Shown here piece by piece: positions 33,251-46,142 of a stretch of DNA of 64,000 bases (position 1 is the first letter of the stretch; each line of letters starts with the position of its first letter). Under the pieces are notes generated by a model. That model saw only the letters and a program-made list of their open reading frames with translations. It ran no database searches and was not told the origin of the DNA. Location of the stretch: assembly GCA_007922305.1 (NCBI GenBank), contig ML677364.1, positions 22,613,326 through 22,677,325 of the forward strand, in the 5' to 3' direction. The position numbers were made by a program, and so were the translations under genes. Source of the DNA: Dermatemys mawii. Lineage: Eukaryota; Chordata; Testudines; Dermatemydidae.

Positions 33251-36200
33251 TGGACTTCCTTAGATTCATCAGACAGATGTTTGCCATTAAGATGTACACA
33301 AGATACTTATCAGCTGCCTCCATACTGGAAGGGCAAGCGACGGAGAGTGAAATCCTGGCCCCACTGAAGTCGATGAGAGTTTTGGCATTGACTTCCTTGG
33401 GGCCAGGATGTCATCCCAGCTCTCTGATAATTTGCAATTCAACTCTCCTCATCTCCTAGCCTCCTTCTGCACACACACACCCTATGGCCCCTTGTAACTA
33501 ACAGGTAACAGAGGCTAGGGCAGAGGCTGGGGAAAAGCTGAAATACAGCCTCTCAGAGACTGGGAAGTTGAAGAGTGCTGGAGAGCAGAAATCACTGGCT
33601 GATCTGAGAAGTGCCATTGCTTTTTCCTAGAGATAGTTAGGTTATGAGAAATAAAGTGAATGGCTGTTTTTCGTTTTTATTATGTCCTATTCCTGAGAGG
33701 TTCTGAGTGTGTGTGTAGTGTAATGTACTGTAGCGTTTAAGGGGACTGGAGGCTAGATGATGCTACTGGGCCAATTTTGGCACAGTTGCCTCCCGCTTGC
33801 TATTTGGTACAGCCTGAACCAAAAGAGAATTGGTGAGGGGCAGATGTTGCTGTGCTGTTTGTATCTAACCTGAAATGCAGGAGGTCTCCTACCCCAGGCC
33901 TGAATCTGGTATAGTGTGTCCATCTTGGAATGGAGTTAAGATGGGAATTCTGTTAAGATGGGTACAGATTTCTCTGCTATTTTTGGATATATTTTGAGTT
34001 TGAAATTTCTGGTTGATTATTTCCTTATCTTTTGATCTTGGGGGATGTTGCTGGTTATGCAAATGGATTATTAATGATGTCAGTAAAGCTTCTGTAGGAT
34101 TCTGTGGAAATTATGCAAATTCCTATGAGCATCTACTACGTTGTGAAGGCTAAAATTAGCCAGACTGGCATTTGGTTTGGAATGTTTCTCAGCATATAGT
34201 ATTTTACAACTATTCTTAGGTTATACCAAAAAAAATTCTCTCCAGAGAACTTTAGGGAAAGAGATTCAAAAGTGGCACAGGATTTTGGGGCATCAATTTT
34301 TGGGTGACCGATCTGAGACATCTTAAAGGAGCCTGATTTTCAGAAAGAGCCGAAATTCCATTCTCTGAAAATCAGCATGTGTTGGAGGTTGGGCACCTGA
34401 ACATGTAGTCCCCCCAATTCATAACTCACTTTTGAGTATTTTAGGATGATTAGAGTACATATTATCCAGCCTTTCCACCTTACTCTGCTATCAATGCTAT
34501 TTCCACTTATGGCTTTCAACATAAGGAATTGTATGTGATTCAGGGTCAAAGTGAGGAAGACAGCAAGTACATCGATCACCTAATTTTGTGGTGGCAGAAG
34601 TTTCTGTTTTTATGCTGCAGTAGTTCAGATAATCTTCCTCTTTTCTTTGCAAACCTCTTACGTTGCCCCAGCAACCTCCACTGAGGATCCTGCATAAATA
34701 TTTTTCTTATAGCATCTATTGCTGGGACACAAATAGAGCCAGACTTTTAACTAATGCTCTGGCCCTGACAAATTAGGTGCCAACCTCATCTTTGGTGCAA
34801 AGTGATTGGCTTCACTTTATGTGGTCAATTGATCACAGGTAAGGTGATTGGTTTTCCTGTGACCCTTGTACTGCACTAAGTACATGCAGCTACAAAACTG
34901 AATAAACAAAGCTATCTTGAATGGACAACAACCTTGATCAGTGTTATTAACTCACATGGCTATTGTTATAAACATGCAGATAGGGGGTAATATAATTTTT
35001 TTTCTTTACCTGAAAGGGATTAAGAAGCTCAAATAACCTGGTTGGCACCTGACCAAAAGAACCAATAAGAAAAAAAAAAAAGTTCAAATCTGTGGGGGAA
35101 GGTTTTTTTTGGTGGGGGAGGGGCTTTTTGATGTGGTTCTCTCTGGGACGGAGAGGGACCAGGGCAGAGAAAACTATCTCCCAAAACCCTACCTAAAAGA
35201 AACATCTAGGATTACAAAAATTGTAAGTAAAACAAAAAAAGTCATTAAATTATCTTTTGTTTTAGCTTGTAATTTTTCCCTATGCTAAGAGGGAATTTTA
35301 TTCCTGTTTTTTGTAACTTTAAAGCTAAGCCTAGAGGAAAATCCTCCATGTTTTAAATCTTTTTTGTTTGCCCTGTAACGTTACCTTCCGTCCTAATTTT
35401 ACAAGTGTAATTCTTTTACTTTTTTAAAAATAAAATTCTTCTTTTAAAAAACTAATTAATTTGCAGTGTCCTAAAGAACCAGGGGTTTAACCTGTGCTCA
35501 CTTTGTAATCAGTTGGTTAGTATATGCTTCTTATGCCTCCCCGGAAAGGGGCTGAAGGGGCTTGAGGGGATATTTGGGGATAGATAGGGCTCCAAGTGGC
35601 CCCTCCCTAAATGTTTGTTTAAATCACTTGGTGGTGGCAGCAATGTGGTCTAAGAACAACAACAACAAAAAATTTGTGCCTTGGGAAAGTTTAACCTAAG
35701 CTAGTAGAAATGAGCATAGCGGGTCTTTCATGTGGGTCTCCACATCTGTACCCCAGAGTACACAGCGGGGAGGTGATGCAGAATTTTATTCCACAAGTTG
35801 GGACTGGATTTGCAAAAGAGCAGTAGATGGATAATCTACAGTCACCCAAACTTCAGTTAGAGATGGAACCACAAGATTTTAATGTTACCAGAAAGAGAAA
35901 TACAGAAGTCCAGGACTAGAAGGTGAAGTGATGATATGTTACTAACATTATAATGAGGGTGCCTAAAATGTCTGTGATGCTCCCTGGGTAAACACTGTCC
36001 CTACGAAAAACCCCATTGATTCTGTATGCTTCCCTCCAAAAATTTATCAATTCCACATTCATTCCCACATCTCAAAAATCCATCGGCTCCCTATTCTTAT
36101 CCCCCTCAAAATTCTGTCCTCATTCATTCTGTATTCTTTCTCTCCTAACCCGGCAATGGTTTTGTAACCCAATGGTTAGTGTGTTTTATGTATCCCCTCT

Positions 36201-36365
36201 GCTCCTGATCTGCAGAGGATGTGAGTCTGTTACAGTCCCCAGTTGTCAAGCCTTCACTCAAACTGTAGAAATTCATGGGTTTTTTTTAACTCTGGAGATC
36301 CTTGTTTCAGTCCCTGGAGTTGGCAAGATGGCAGCAGGCAGGCATCTGGGGGTCCCTAACCTCTG
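33251..36365. other. Intergenic, no gene recognised
   Basis: Mostly single-copy AT-rich sequence. Short A or T runs at 35069-35082 and 35104-35111. The stretch 34970-35700 may be an old retroelement, judged only by its composition. No supportable exon. Confidence 0.35.
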
Positions 36366-36374
36366 ACTGCCAGA

Positions 36375-36535
36375 AGCTGGGGACTGTACTACCGGGGACT
36401 GATCACTTGATAATTGCCATGTTCTGTTCATTCCCTCTGAGGAATCTTGCACTGGCCAATGTCAGAAGACAGGCTACTGTAGATGGCCCATTGTCTGTCC
36501 CAGTACAGCCGTTCTTATGACTGTGGGGTAGTTGG
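36375..36535 (+). mobile_element. CR1-like LINE 3' fragment
   Basis: Contains ggggactgatcacttgata, tgttctgttcattccctctg and atgtcagaagacaggctact, ending cagtacagccgttcttatg. The minus-strand fragment at 50494-50670 belongs to the same family (its start, ataagaacggccatcctgg, is the reverse complement of this end). Confidence 0.75.
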
Positions 36536-36599
36536 GCAGTTGTGTAACGGGATGGGCTGAGTGGTCAGTTGGGACATGGATCGCCTTTGGCTCTTTGGG

Positions 36600-37310
36600 T
36601 GAGAAGGTGAGCCCCTGACTGCTGGCAGATTTCCCTGCGGGGGGAGCTGGGGTCAGGAAGAGAAGCAAATCTTGCCTACCTGGGTGATGGGAGGCAAGGA
36701 GGAGAACAGGGATCCAAGCTACCTCTTAGTGCTTTGTTTCTTTAAGCTCCAGGCTGGGGCCGTGCAGGTAGACACCATTGGGAGGAGGCCTGGGTATGCA
36801 GTGATTGTAAGACTCGCTCAGTGCAGCAGCAGCTTGATTACTTGGTGCACTCCTCGTGCTTCTAGTGAGGCAGGTGTGGGATGGAGGAAGGGTGGTCACA
36901 CAGGCCCCGTCTTTCTCTGGGCCCTGGGGATGCGCAACCTCCCACTCTGCCCCCATCCCCCAAGCTCCTATCCCTGCCCTGCCTCTTCCTACCCCTGCTC
37001 AGTCCCAAGCCCCGCCCCCAACTCACTCCTTCCCTCAAGTCCCACTCCTGCCCCGCCTCTTCCAGCCCCTGCTCCACTCTGGCCCCACCTCTTCCTGTCC
37101 AGTTCTGCCCCCTCCCCCGAGTGTGCCCTGTCCTTGTTCCTCCCCCTTTCCCCAGTGCCTCCTGCACACCGTGGAACAGCTGATCCGTGGTGGGCAGGAG
37201 ATGCTGGGAGTGGGGAGTTGGTTGCTGGTGGATGCTAAGCACCCACTAATTTTTTTTTTTGCATGGGTGCTCCAGCCCTACGGAGTTGGCGCCAACCAGT
37301 GGTCACTTGT
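36600..37310. repeat. GC-rich interspersed repeat with pyrimidine-rich core
   Basis: A block of gccccgcc- and cctcttcc-like strings (36900-37170) is followed by gtgctaagcacccactaa, a T run and tgggtgctccagccctac. The terminal part looks like the end of a dispersed element. Several long overlapping frames on both strands are proline-rich and compositional. Confidence 0.45.
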
Positions 37311-38065
37311 AGCAGCTGCAGCAAGAATGGGCGTCACCTGTGACTCAGCAGTTGCCTGACTGAGCAGTAGCTGGCTCAGTCCAGCCTTGGAGAGGGCAAT
37401 GAATGTTGAGAAGCTGAGCGGCTTTATGTTTCCAAGCCGCCTGCTCAAGGCACAGGGTTAGAAACTGACTCTTTCAGAAATAAAACCTGAGGCTCGCCTT
37501 TGTGGGAACAAATCACAAGCGTTGATGGGCCTCCTCTAGTTTATCAGTGTGGGGACAGTGACCTTTCTGTTGTTAGCAGGGCAATCCAGTCACCAGGTAT
37601 GAGCAAGAGAATAAAAATAGTCTCTGGAAAAAGGATTAGGACTTAAATTAAAAAACACCAACAACCTAAAAATAAAAGAAGCCAAGTCTGTCCCCTTGTT
37701 CCTGGCTCTTACATAGCACACATCTTGGTGGGAACCAAGACTTGGGGCCTTTGTTCCTTGGCACCGTTTAGGTTAAAGAATCTCACTTCATGGGTTTTTG
37801 GATTACGTTACTTTCTGGAAAGGAGGTGATGTTGAGCCATGCCTTTTATTGATTGTATTGGTTGACTGCAGAATGTCCCCAAACTCAGAACATACCTGCA
37901 TATAGTAAATGCCACTGTGTTACCCTATTTCCAACATAAGCAATTCTGCTGCAAACTCAACTGATAACTCACTATGTGAATGTAGCAAAGGTAGAAGTAT
38001 TATTTTCTTCAAAACAAAAAGGTCATTAGACATTTTAATGAACACACTTTGTGAAAAATCCAAGC
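37311..38065. other. Intergenic, no gene recognised
   Basis: No exon, RNA gene or known repeat recognised. Confidence 0.3.
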
Positions 38066-38077
38066 TTAATTCTAGAT

Positions 38078-38144
38078 CAGGGATCAACAACCTTTGTTAC
38101 ACTGCTTGCCTGACGGGCCATGTGAGAAAGGTTGCCAATCCCTG
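38078..38144. mobile_element. Very short hAT MITE remnant
   Basis: Only 67 bp, with terminal inverted repeats cagggatcaacaacc (left) and ggttgccaatccctg (right). Flanks are ttctagat and ttctagag, an 8-bp target duplication with one change. Internal deletion has left little but the ends. Confidence 0.75.
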
Positions 38145-38152
38145 TTCTAGAG

Positions 38153-39960
38153 GCTGAAATATTTCTAGATGCATAATTAGTGATTTTTGTTAAATAGCGT
38201 AACCTTTGGGCATTCCTTTATCTCTGAATAAAATGCAGAGAATAATACCATTCTTCCATATTTTCTTCAGTTTTGCTACTAAAACCTCCTGAAGGGTGGA
38301 GGAAGAGAAATCCAGGACAAAGGAACTTTACAGATCAAGATCTGCCCCTTAATAAAGATAGATCAGCAAAAAATTCATTTCCAGTCATTCATCTACGTTA
38401 AGTAACTGGCAAGACTCTTTAGTAACAAGTTGTTGTGTTTTGAGAGGAACCAGTTCCTGGAAATTCAAGTTTATGTAGTCCTGCCATTTAATAGGAACTT
38501 TATCTTTAATATATCCCATCTGTGGCACTTAAATGTTTCCTTTGTTTATTTGCAGAATTTCTTTAAAAAACAATGTATGAAAAGCCTTAATTAATTAATT
38601 TAAATGGAGAGGGTCAGATTTACATAGCATAAACAGCCCAAGAGGTACTTGAATTAATAATTTCTGTTAAGAAGAGAGCAGGAAATTGAGAGAGAACTTC
38701 ATGGTAGGATACAAGAGCAATCTCCAAGGCCCTCTGAGAGGAGGCTTTACTGTCACTGGAGGATTAGACTCACAGAAAGAAGTCCAAACTATTACACATA
38801 GAAAAAACCATTCCGATTTGATGGTCTCTGATTAAATGTTTTAGAGGTTTGTCAGCAGTCTCCTACCTTCAGTTGTTGCTGATGGGTCTTTCTCTTGCCA
38901 GGGAGGTGAGCACTTGTGTGCTTATTCAGTGGCTTGTCCAGACTCTCTTCTGTGGATGTGCATTGCGCAGGTTCCACGTGTAGTCTCTCCGCTCTAGGAA
39001 TTCAGTCTCACCTCCACCTCTTTTTCATGGGGATCCATTCAATCCAAATCTGGCATCAGCCAACATATAGAACACCACATAGGGGGATGGAAGGACAGAC
39101 ACTCCATCCTGGTCCTAACTCTTATCTCCTCCACTCCTCCTTGCTGTCTAACCTGTTGGGATGGCAGTGGCAGGCTGGCCCAGTTTCTTCTGGACAGAGT
39201 AGCTGCTTTCATTTTCATTTTGACTGTCCTGCGTCCACCAGCTGTGGGCCTGTGGCCTTATAGCAGACCTAGGACCTTGCAGCCTCCCCTCTGGAGACAG
39301 CTCTGGAGCAGCAAGACAAGGACAGGGAACCAGCCAGTTGCTGACTTTTTGATTCTTTTTCTGCAACGTTTATTGCTTTCAGGATGACAGACCCTATCCC
39401 CAAGCAGGAGTTTGCAGGTGCACATTTATTTGTCAGTTATAGGCTGCTAATGTTACACATGTAACTACAGGATTGTTCTGTAAAGGATGTCAGGGAGCTG
39501 GCTGAGCTAACCTTGTAGTCTGTCACTAGCAAGCCTGCTGCAGCTCTGGAGTGCAGTAGTTCAGAAAGAATAAATGTTGATTGTTGTTCAGTTGTTGCAA
39601 GATAGCTAATTTACTATATGTATGCACTGACCCAGTTGGTGAGATCGTGCACTCAACTTGATGGCATTTCTCTGTCTGTCTGTAATGCGATTACTTTTGA
39701 ACACCACCTCTGATCAATTTCAAAATGTTCTGGGCACCAATGGGCAGAATTCTATTACTTTAGGGGGAAATTGGAAAACCTAAAGTGGGGAAAATGGGGG
39801 ACAGATGGCGCCCTTGTCATCTGTTTAGCCAAGTCATGGCTTCAAGCTCTTCTGTAATAGTCTACTACTCAAACACCTTCCAGCATAAGTGTCCCATCTC
39901 TTCTCTGCTCGGCTGCCGAATAGAATTTAACGTGTTGGCACCCTGAATGATTTATCACCC
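38153..39960. other. Intergenic, no gene recognised
   Basis: Single-copy sequence with no supportable exon; the frame at 38916-39263 has no recognisable domain. Confidence 0.3.
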
Positions 39961-39964
39961 TGAT

Positions 39965-40430
39965 GAACGATAATGGTGTGTGTGTGGAGAAATGGAGAGC
40001 TGGAGAATAGGGGACCCTGATATGGGGGAAGGGTGAATAGGGATAAAGGGGTGCACACATAGCTCTTGGCAGAAGGAGAGAGATGGGGGACCCTGGTATG
40101 GGCAGAAGGGAGAAATGGCGGGGGAAGCAGGGACTGGGGGGCACACAGAGCCCCTGCCATGGGGAGAAGAAGGGAATGGAGAGCATGAAGGAAAGTAGGA
40201 ATGGGGTGCACACTGGCATGAGGAGGACCATGGGGGATCTTAGTATGAGGGAGGAGGGATGTGGGGAGGGGCACAAAGAGCCCCTGGCATGGAGAGAAAA
40301 GAGGAATGGGAGGTACACAGCCCCAAGCAGGAGGGAGGAGATGGGGGAGTTGCAGGGAATCCCTGTAATAGGGGAGTTGGGAGAGGGCCACACAAGCAGC
40401 TTTAGGGGTGAAAAGGAGGACAGGAAGGAG
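39965..40430. repeat. G-rich imperfect tandem repeat (minisatellite)
   Basis: Recurring blocks: gggggaccctgatatgggg near 40010, gggggaccctggtatgggc near 40085 and gggggatcttagtatgagg near 40231. Interleaved are cacacagagcccctgccatg near 40142 and cacaaagagcccctggcatg near 40271. The period is roughly 70-75 bp with heavy divergence. Frames of about 150-175 codons on both strands arise from this repetition and are not genes. Confidence 0.7.
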
Positions 40431-40659
40431 GTCCTGCTGTGTGCAAGGCGCTCAGTCTACACGAGCTCTGAAGTGTGCGATCCCCCCGGTTATTTTGACT
40501 TGTATCTAAAAAACAATCACCAGTCCTAGTCCCTAGGCATACATGAAAAATACAATCACATAATAAACCATCCCGACTGTTTATTTTCCCTCCGAAATAA
40601 AAAATAGCTAGCTAATGAGGAAAATAAGCCTAAACAATACCCAACTTCACCCACAAATG

Positions 40660-41002
40660 GAAATCTTTAGCACATATCTCTCCATCCTCTCAAGGGCCAG
40701 GTTAATAGGCCATGAACTATGCCTTGTAGGTCAACAAATTCAGGCTGTTGCAGTCTAAGGTGGATAATGTGTTCCAGCGCTGAGGCCCTCATCCTTATGG
40801 CAAGGACTGAGGGAAAGATAGGTTCTAAGTAGTTTAATGTTGTATAGGCCAAAACCAATGCCCTAAATTACTGAGAAATCAACAGGCAGTGCAGATAACG
40901 AAGCACTGATATCATGCGCTCTCAGCAAGATGCCCTGCTTGATAAGTGAGCCATGAGCTTCAGTTTCTGATCACTGATGTAACTGATACATCTGCCAAAT
41001 GC
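40660..41002. repeat. Ancient interspersed repeat, part 1
   Basis: The minus strand holds HIIHLRLQQPEFVDLQG in an otherwise short frame, typical of an old dispersed repeat. The + strand block aggccaaaaccaatgccct resembles the downstream part of the 10321 and 62340 family. It appears to be interrupted at 41003 and to resume at 41638. Confidence 0.4.
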
Positions 41003-41637
41003 TGTGATGCAAGGGCCCTTGTAAAGTCCCTAGTAACATGTCAATGCCAGGGATAGCTAATGGCAGCTAGTCTAAAAGACCTCTAGTCTCTGTGTACAGC
41101 TCTCCTTTGCGGTAGTCCCTTCTCTTGGGCCAACACCTGGTCAGAGCACGCTGACTACTTCTCAGACTAATTCCCTGTCTCCGGGGCAGTTTGCAATAGC
41201 CTTAGCCTTCTTCAGGCTCCAGTCCCTTTAGGAGCCTGATCTAGCTGCTGATTGTTTGCTCAGAATTGTGACGGCAGGACCCCTGTTGTTTCCAGCAAGT
41301 TCTGCACAATTCTGAATTTGGCTGCGATGGCTGACACAGCCTACTACCCTTGTGGCTTTCTGTCTCCTGCTGCAGCCTGTGCCCCTGCTTGGCCTTCTAC
41401 TTGTCATGTAGCTCCTCAAAGCAGCTTCTCTACTCTGCCGCCCGCTCACCATGCAGCCCCTCTCTTCTCCCACAGCAAGGTCACTGCCTGGGTAAGGGTT
41501 CTGCAGTTGCAATTCTGACCCATGCCCTATTAGCCCCAGGTGGGGGGTATACTTGTGCATCTGTTCTGGAGGGTCAAGGTCATCAGAGAAGGCATTGATG
41601 GGGGAATAGTAGTTACCTGCTTAGCAAATTCATCACA
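41003..41637. mobile_element. Probable solo LTR
   Basis: Begins TGTGATGC and ends TTCATCACA, TG...CA with a 7-bp inverted terminus (TGTGATG/CATCACA). The sequence on either side looks like one older repeat, consistent with an insertion. No clear target duplication was found, so confidence is moderate. Reading frames inside are compositional. Confidence 0.45.
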
Positions 41638-41840
41638 ACAGGTGTAGGCCCATGCAGAGTGCATTGCAGTAGCCTAGCTTTGCGGTGACAAAGCATGGAT
41701 GATGGTAGAAAGAAATGGTTGTACTCTCCTAGCCAGAGGGAGATGGACAAAAATGTTCCTGGTCATTGCTGGGGTAGGAACATTAGCTAACAGCTGGTGA
41801 TCAAACTGTATTCCCCAGCTGCGGACTCTTGTGGGAAAAA
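41638..41840. repeat. Ancient interspersed repeat, part 2
   Basis: Contains gcagagtgcattgcagtagc, tttgcggtgacaaagcatgg and tactctcctagccagagg, strings I associate with an old dispersed repeat; probably the continuation of 40660-41002. Confidence 0.4.
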
Positions 41841-44800
41841 GGCAGGCACCCATGCCGTAAGACAGACTATACGGGCCAAAGGTGTTAATGTAACCTGGTC
41901 ACTCCTCAGCATTAAACAGTTTTATACAAGTTTTGAGATTTGGCGTACACAGACTTCAGCCTGCTTAATGCCATGGCAAACACACCATTAAACGTCCTTT
42001 TAAACCTTCTCTTAAATATTCAGAAAAGAAGGAAAAACAGTTAAAACATTTTAAATGAAAATATTACATCAGGCTTTCATTTTAACAACATCCCTTGTTC
42101 CCTTTTCCTGAAGGAGGGTGGGGGAGGGGAACAGACCTTTTGAGTCTAGAGATTGTACTTAACAAACAGATCGCTGCTGCTCCAACAACAGAAAGTACAA
42201 GGTATCTTTTCCATCAGGGTTCATAAGATCTCGTACCCAAGATGCACCTTCAGCTTTGCCCCTCTCTCAGAGAGGGGCAGTCCTGGGGCCTTGGTCTGAC
42301 AGCCCTGGGTGTGGCTCGATGCTTTGATGGCCTGCATTTCTTCCTTGGCAGTTTCTGCTCCTGTGGGCAACATAGCAGAACACCACCTCGTCTCCATCCT
42401 CCAGCTGCTCCCACAAACCTTGTCACCTGCTCTCTCTCAGTTACTGCTGGTCCAGCTCCTCAGGCTACCTCCCAGACAGCTTGTTCCTGCAGCAGAAACT
42501 GCTGCTCAGGGCTCCCTTCAGCATCTTCTGGCCCAACCATGTTGCTGCACAGCTGCTCTCCTTTCTCATCTTCGCTGTTGGCTACCTCATGGTTGCTTCC
42601 TGCACTTAAAAAGCTGCTCCTGTTACTCCAGCTCTTCCTCTGGTCATTTCTTTGGCTTTGCTGCCGGGCCAGCCTTTCTCAAGTTCCTTTTCTGTGCTCC
42701 CTCCATCCTCTTTCAGCTCATGTTTTTGGTCCCCGTGTTTTTTATCTGTCACTTCTTTTTGGTTGTTAATCAAAGTGAATCATACAGGGCCTTTTATTGA
42801 CCAAGTGCAGCTCTGTCCTTTTCTGCCAGATGTTTGTGGTGAAGGGTGTGCTGGAATTAGCCAGAAAGCTTATTACATAATAATCCAGAGGCTATACAAA
42901 GTTGATTTAAGTGTTGCACATAGTGATTAATAACAAATGCAGTGTTGTTTAAAACACACATTTATTTCTAGTTGCGAAGACCACATCTGATAAGCACTGG
43001 TTACCAAAGCAGTTTCTGTGTCTACTACCTGATAAGTCCTGTGCAGTGGGAGGTGCCTTGAAATGAGATTACACATCTTGTTCCTATAGGCATGAATTGC
43101 AGAAGCAAGTTTATAAAGTTTCCACTAATCTCTGGCATGTGCTGTAATAAAGAAATCAATGCAGAGGACAAGACACACAGACTCATCTGATTCTCTCCAT
43201 TCTGAATTGTCCAGCTGGTAGGTTCAATTTCTATATTATAATTTAAATGTAATTCAGTGTGTGAGGAAGAGTCAAAATAAAGAGCACACAAAAATAATTA
43301 ATGTAGGAAACTGAACATTCTGTGGGATCCATTCCTTTGGCGTGAATAATTGTATAATCTTATTTACATGATTTTTTTATTTCTGATGTAAACAATGTTG
43401 AGTAAAAGAAAAGTGAGGGACTCCAAGTTTGTGTGGAGTACAGATAACTTTGGAACTAAAATGAATTCCCTCCCTTGAAATGAGCTAGAGTTTGAAACTA
43501 ACACACGTCCCTCCATTTCGTGAGCTGAACATTTATTTGCAATTCAAAGATATGAAAGATGCTTATTGTGTAGAACTGGTTTTTGCAGCACTGTATTTTC
43601 CACATTGGTGTACCTGCCTGTTTCAAAACACTGAATTACTACAATATGTATGGCATTTGTGCCAACACTGTCATATTTTAATGTTGGGCTTGCTGAACTA
43701 TACATTTACAGGTTTTGACTAATGTGGAAGATACTGATTCCCTTGAAAGCTATTCCTAGCACTAAGTCTAATGCTGTGCTCATTATTTTAAAGCATCATT
43801 TTCTGTCAGAGTGAAAGCATTGTGCATTGCTAAAGGTGTGAATATAACATCTGGGTGCTCATTATGAAGGCTTCTAAGATTTCTTCACGATATGGGTATC
43901 ATCTGGTATTTTATATCAGAGTAAAAAAACATTGTGAATGAGTAAATTACTATCGTATTAATTGTCAGTTTTTGCTAGTATGATGTGTATGCATTTTATG
44001 TTTAGTCATATTTGTAAACAAATTATAAATAATATCTGTATCTATTGCCAATATGCAAGTGTGGAAAACAGCTAACAATTGTGTTTGTTAACACAACTGT
44101 ATTTGGGGGAGCAACATTACTTTGGTAGACAACTTTTCTCTTATAATACAATGACTAGATTCTGAGCACTCTCACTGCCTTTGAAATCAAAGGCAGCTGA
44201 GGCCACTTGGCACCTTACAGGGTCTGATGCTTGACATGTCTATTCAAAGAAATATGCTACATTGGAAGGCATTCCTGTGTGTTCAGACATTGGATATACA
44301 AACTGTCCTTCACATGGGTAAAAGTTTGGAGAACTGAGCCCATAAGCGTCTCTCTCTTCCCTCAGATCATGGAACTTATTATCAGGGTCAAAGGAAAGTT
44401 TCAGCAAAGCTGCTGGAGAATTACAGGAAAAGCTAATTTATCTAGAAAATTTACATTTTTGGAAGGATAGTATGGAATAAAATCTATTGCATAAGTGGTT
44501 TTCCAGGAAGCTGTTAGGTAGTTTTTACTTTAAAAATATTGTACATTCCAAATATATCTGCAAAAGTGTGTGTGTGTATGGGGAGGGGATATCATATTCC
44601 CTTGTAAATATACAATACTGTCACGTAGCCTGAATCCTACATTCCACTATTTTAAGAGATTCCACAAATGTTTGAGGGGCCAAAGTCAGGCTGCCTCTGT
44701 CTCTCAGCCAAGATACAGAAGTCATTTACCCATTCTTGCCATTCTGGAACCATTGGTTTGATTCCTTGCACCTTACACCTTGTGCAAATACTTGTGCCCA

Positions 44801-45530
44801 GTGGATGTAACATGCTACTAAATGAAAATGGTAGCATTTTATATCTACGTTGTTCTCACATTTTGCATGAGTGTAAATGATAGTACAAGGTATAAAGTAT
44901 TGGAGTACCAGGCCCATTTTGCCAGGTCCATCAGTGTGTCTAAACAGTGCTAATCTCTGATCCAGCTTTTATTGCGGTCATTTGTAGACTTGCCATTGAC
45001 TTCAATGGAAAATGGAAACAGAATCAAGGGTTTTTTTTAATGCCTGAAAAAAGAGTGTGTTGAAAAACATACTTCTCTAATTATAGCTCAACATGTACTG
45101 TACATGAATCAAAATCCTGCTGAAAACTGATGCTGAGGCACATTCAGTGAGTTTTAAGAATGCAGTGATAAGGTGCAGTGAAGAAGCAACACAATGGCTA
45201 AAATTATTTGGGGTAGAATTTACCCTTGCAACGTGACTATTTTGCACCCACTCTGCAGGTACAAATTGATCACAAATCCAAAAGCCTCTCCAGGAAATAC
45301 CTGGCAACAAGAGGCCTCCTTTGCAATCTAGTTGTCACATCTGGTTCCATGCGACCCCTGACATAAGTTCTGGCCAGTGTACAAATTAGAGCAACTGCTA
45401 ATTGTGCAGTCCCTTTCCTCTCAATCCTGTTGACTCTAGCTTGGTTATCTTTTATTTGGATAATGTTGGTATTCAAGTGGTGTGATGTAGGCTTTGAAGT
45501 CAAACTCTTTATGTGAGCAAAGAAGTGCAG
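41841..45530. other. Intergenic, no gene recognised
   Basis: Largely single-copy. The overlapping frames at 42242-42930 are rich in Leu, Ser and Cys in three phases, lack splice context and are judged compositional. Confidence 0.35.
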
Positions 45531-45537
45531 TAAGCCT

Positions 45538-45808
45538 ATGGACTTGTCTGCATTACAGAGTCTTTGCCAGTACAGGAATGCCAGCAAAGGACCCAAGTGT
45601 GTGCTCGCAAATGAAGATCTTTTGCTGTCAGAGCTTCACCACCTGCCCAAATGACATTAGCTATGCCTACAAAGCGCTATTCTATCTGTATAACTGCATC
45701 TTCACCAGGAGTTTTGCTGGCATAGCTATATTGGTCGGGGTGAGTGATTATTTTTCACTCCTATCCAACATAATTATGGCAGCAAAAGTTTGACACGTAG
45801 ACCTAATC
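45538..45808. mobile_element. Probable MITE with gtctgca/gtagac ends
   Basis: Left end gacttgtctgcattacag and right end tgacacgtagacctaa are imperfectly inverted. The interior shows paired blocks (gccagtacaggaatgccagc and gttttgctggcatagctat) that are partly complementary. It has the look of the turtle MITEs at 15930 and 53637, with no coding capacity. Confidence 0.5.
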
Positions 45809-46037
45809 CTAGCAACCCTTTTCTGTTACAGTATTATGTGTCCAGAGACAATGTTTTTGCAAGGCAAATGTTCCTTAATTTATATAAGGAAGAATGTATT
45901 TTAAGGGATATAAACTTCATTCTCTAAAGATGAAAGTAAATGACCAATGCTACCTCTCAAAAATTAAGAGAGTTGAGTGCTCATGATTTTCCATTAAGCG
46001 TCAAACCCTACCTTCTACCTACTGCCAAATCACTCTC

Positions 46038-46080
46038 TTGTCACACACACACACACAGCACCCTCTTGTTGCTCTCTCAC

Positions 46081-46131
<51 letters not shown>

Positions 46132-46142
46132 GACACACTCTC
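46038..46142. repeat. (CA)n-(CT)n-(CA)n compound microsatellite
   Basis: A run of CA at 46043-46060, then about 30 bp of pure CT (46080-46113), then CA again (46114-46140). Purine/pyrimidine asymmetry and alternating CA make it prone to slippage. Confidence 0.95.

Noticed and set aside
36672..37359. Proline-rich frames up to 188 codons on both strands
   Set aside because: They follow a pyrimidine-rich repeat block and overlap in several phases; compositional.
39869..40393. 174-codon minus-strand frame
   Set aside because: Produced by the G-rich minisatellite on the + strand; the peptide is a low-complexity Pro/Ser/Leu repeat.
42242..42930. Overlapping frames of 92-175 codons rich in Leu, Ser and Cys
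   Set aside because: Long in three phases at once, as expected from a CT-rich stretch; no domain, and no promoter or splice context.
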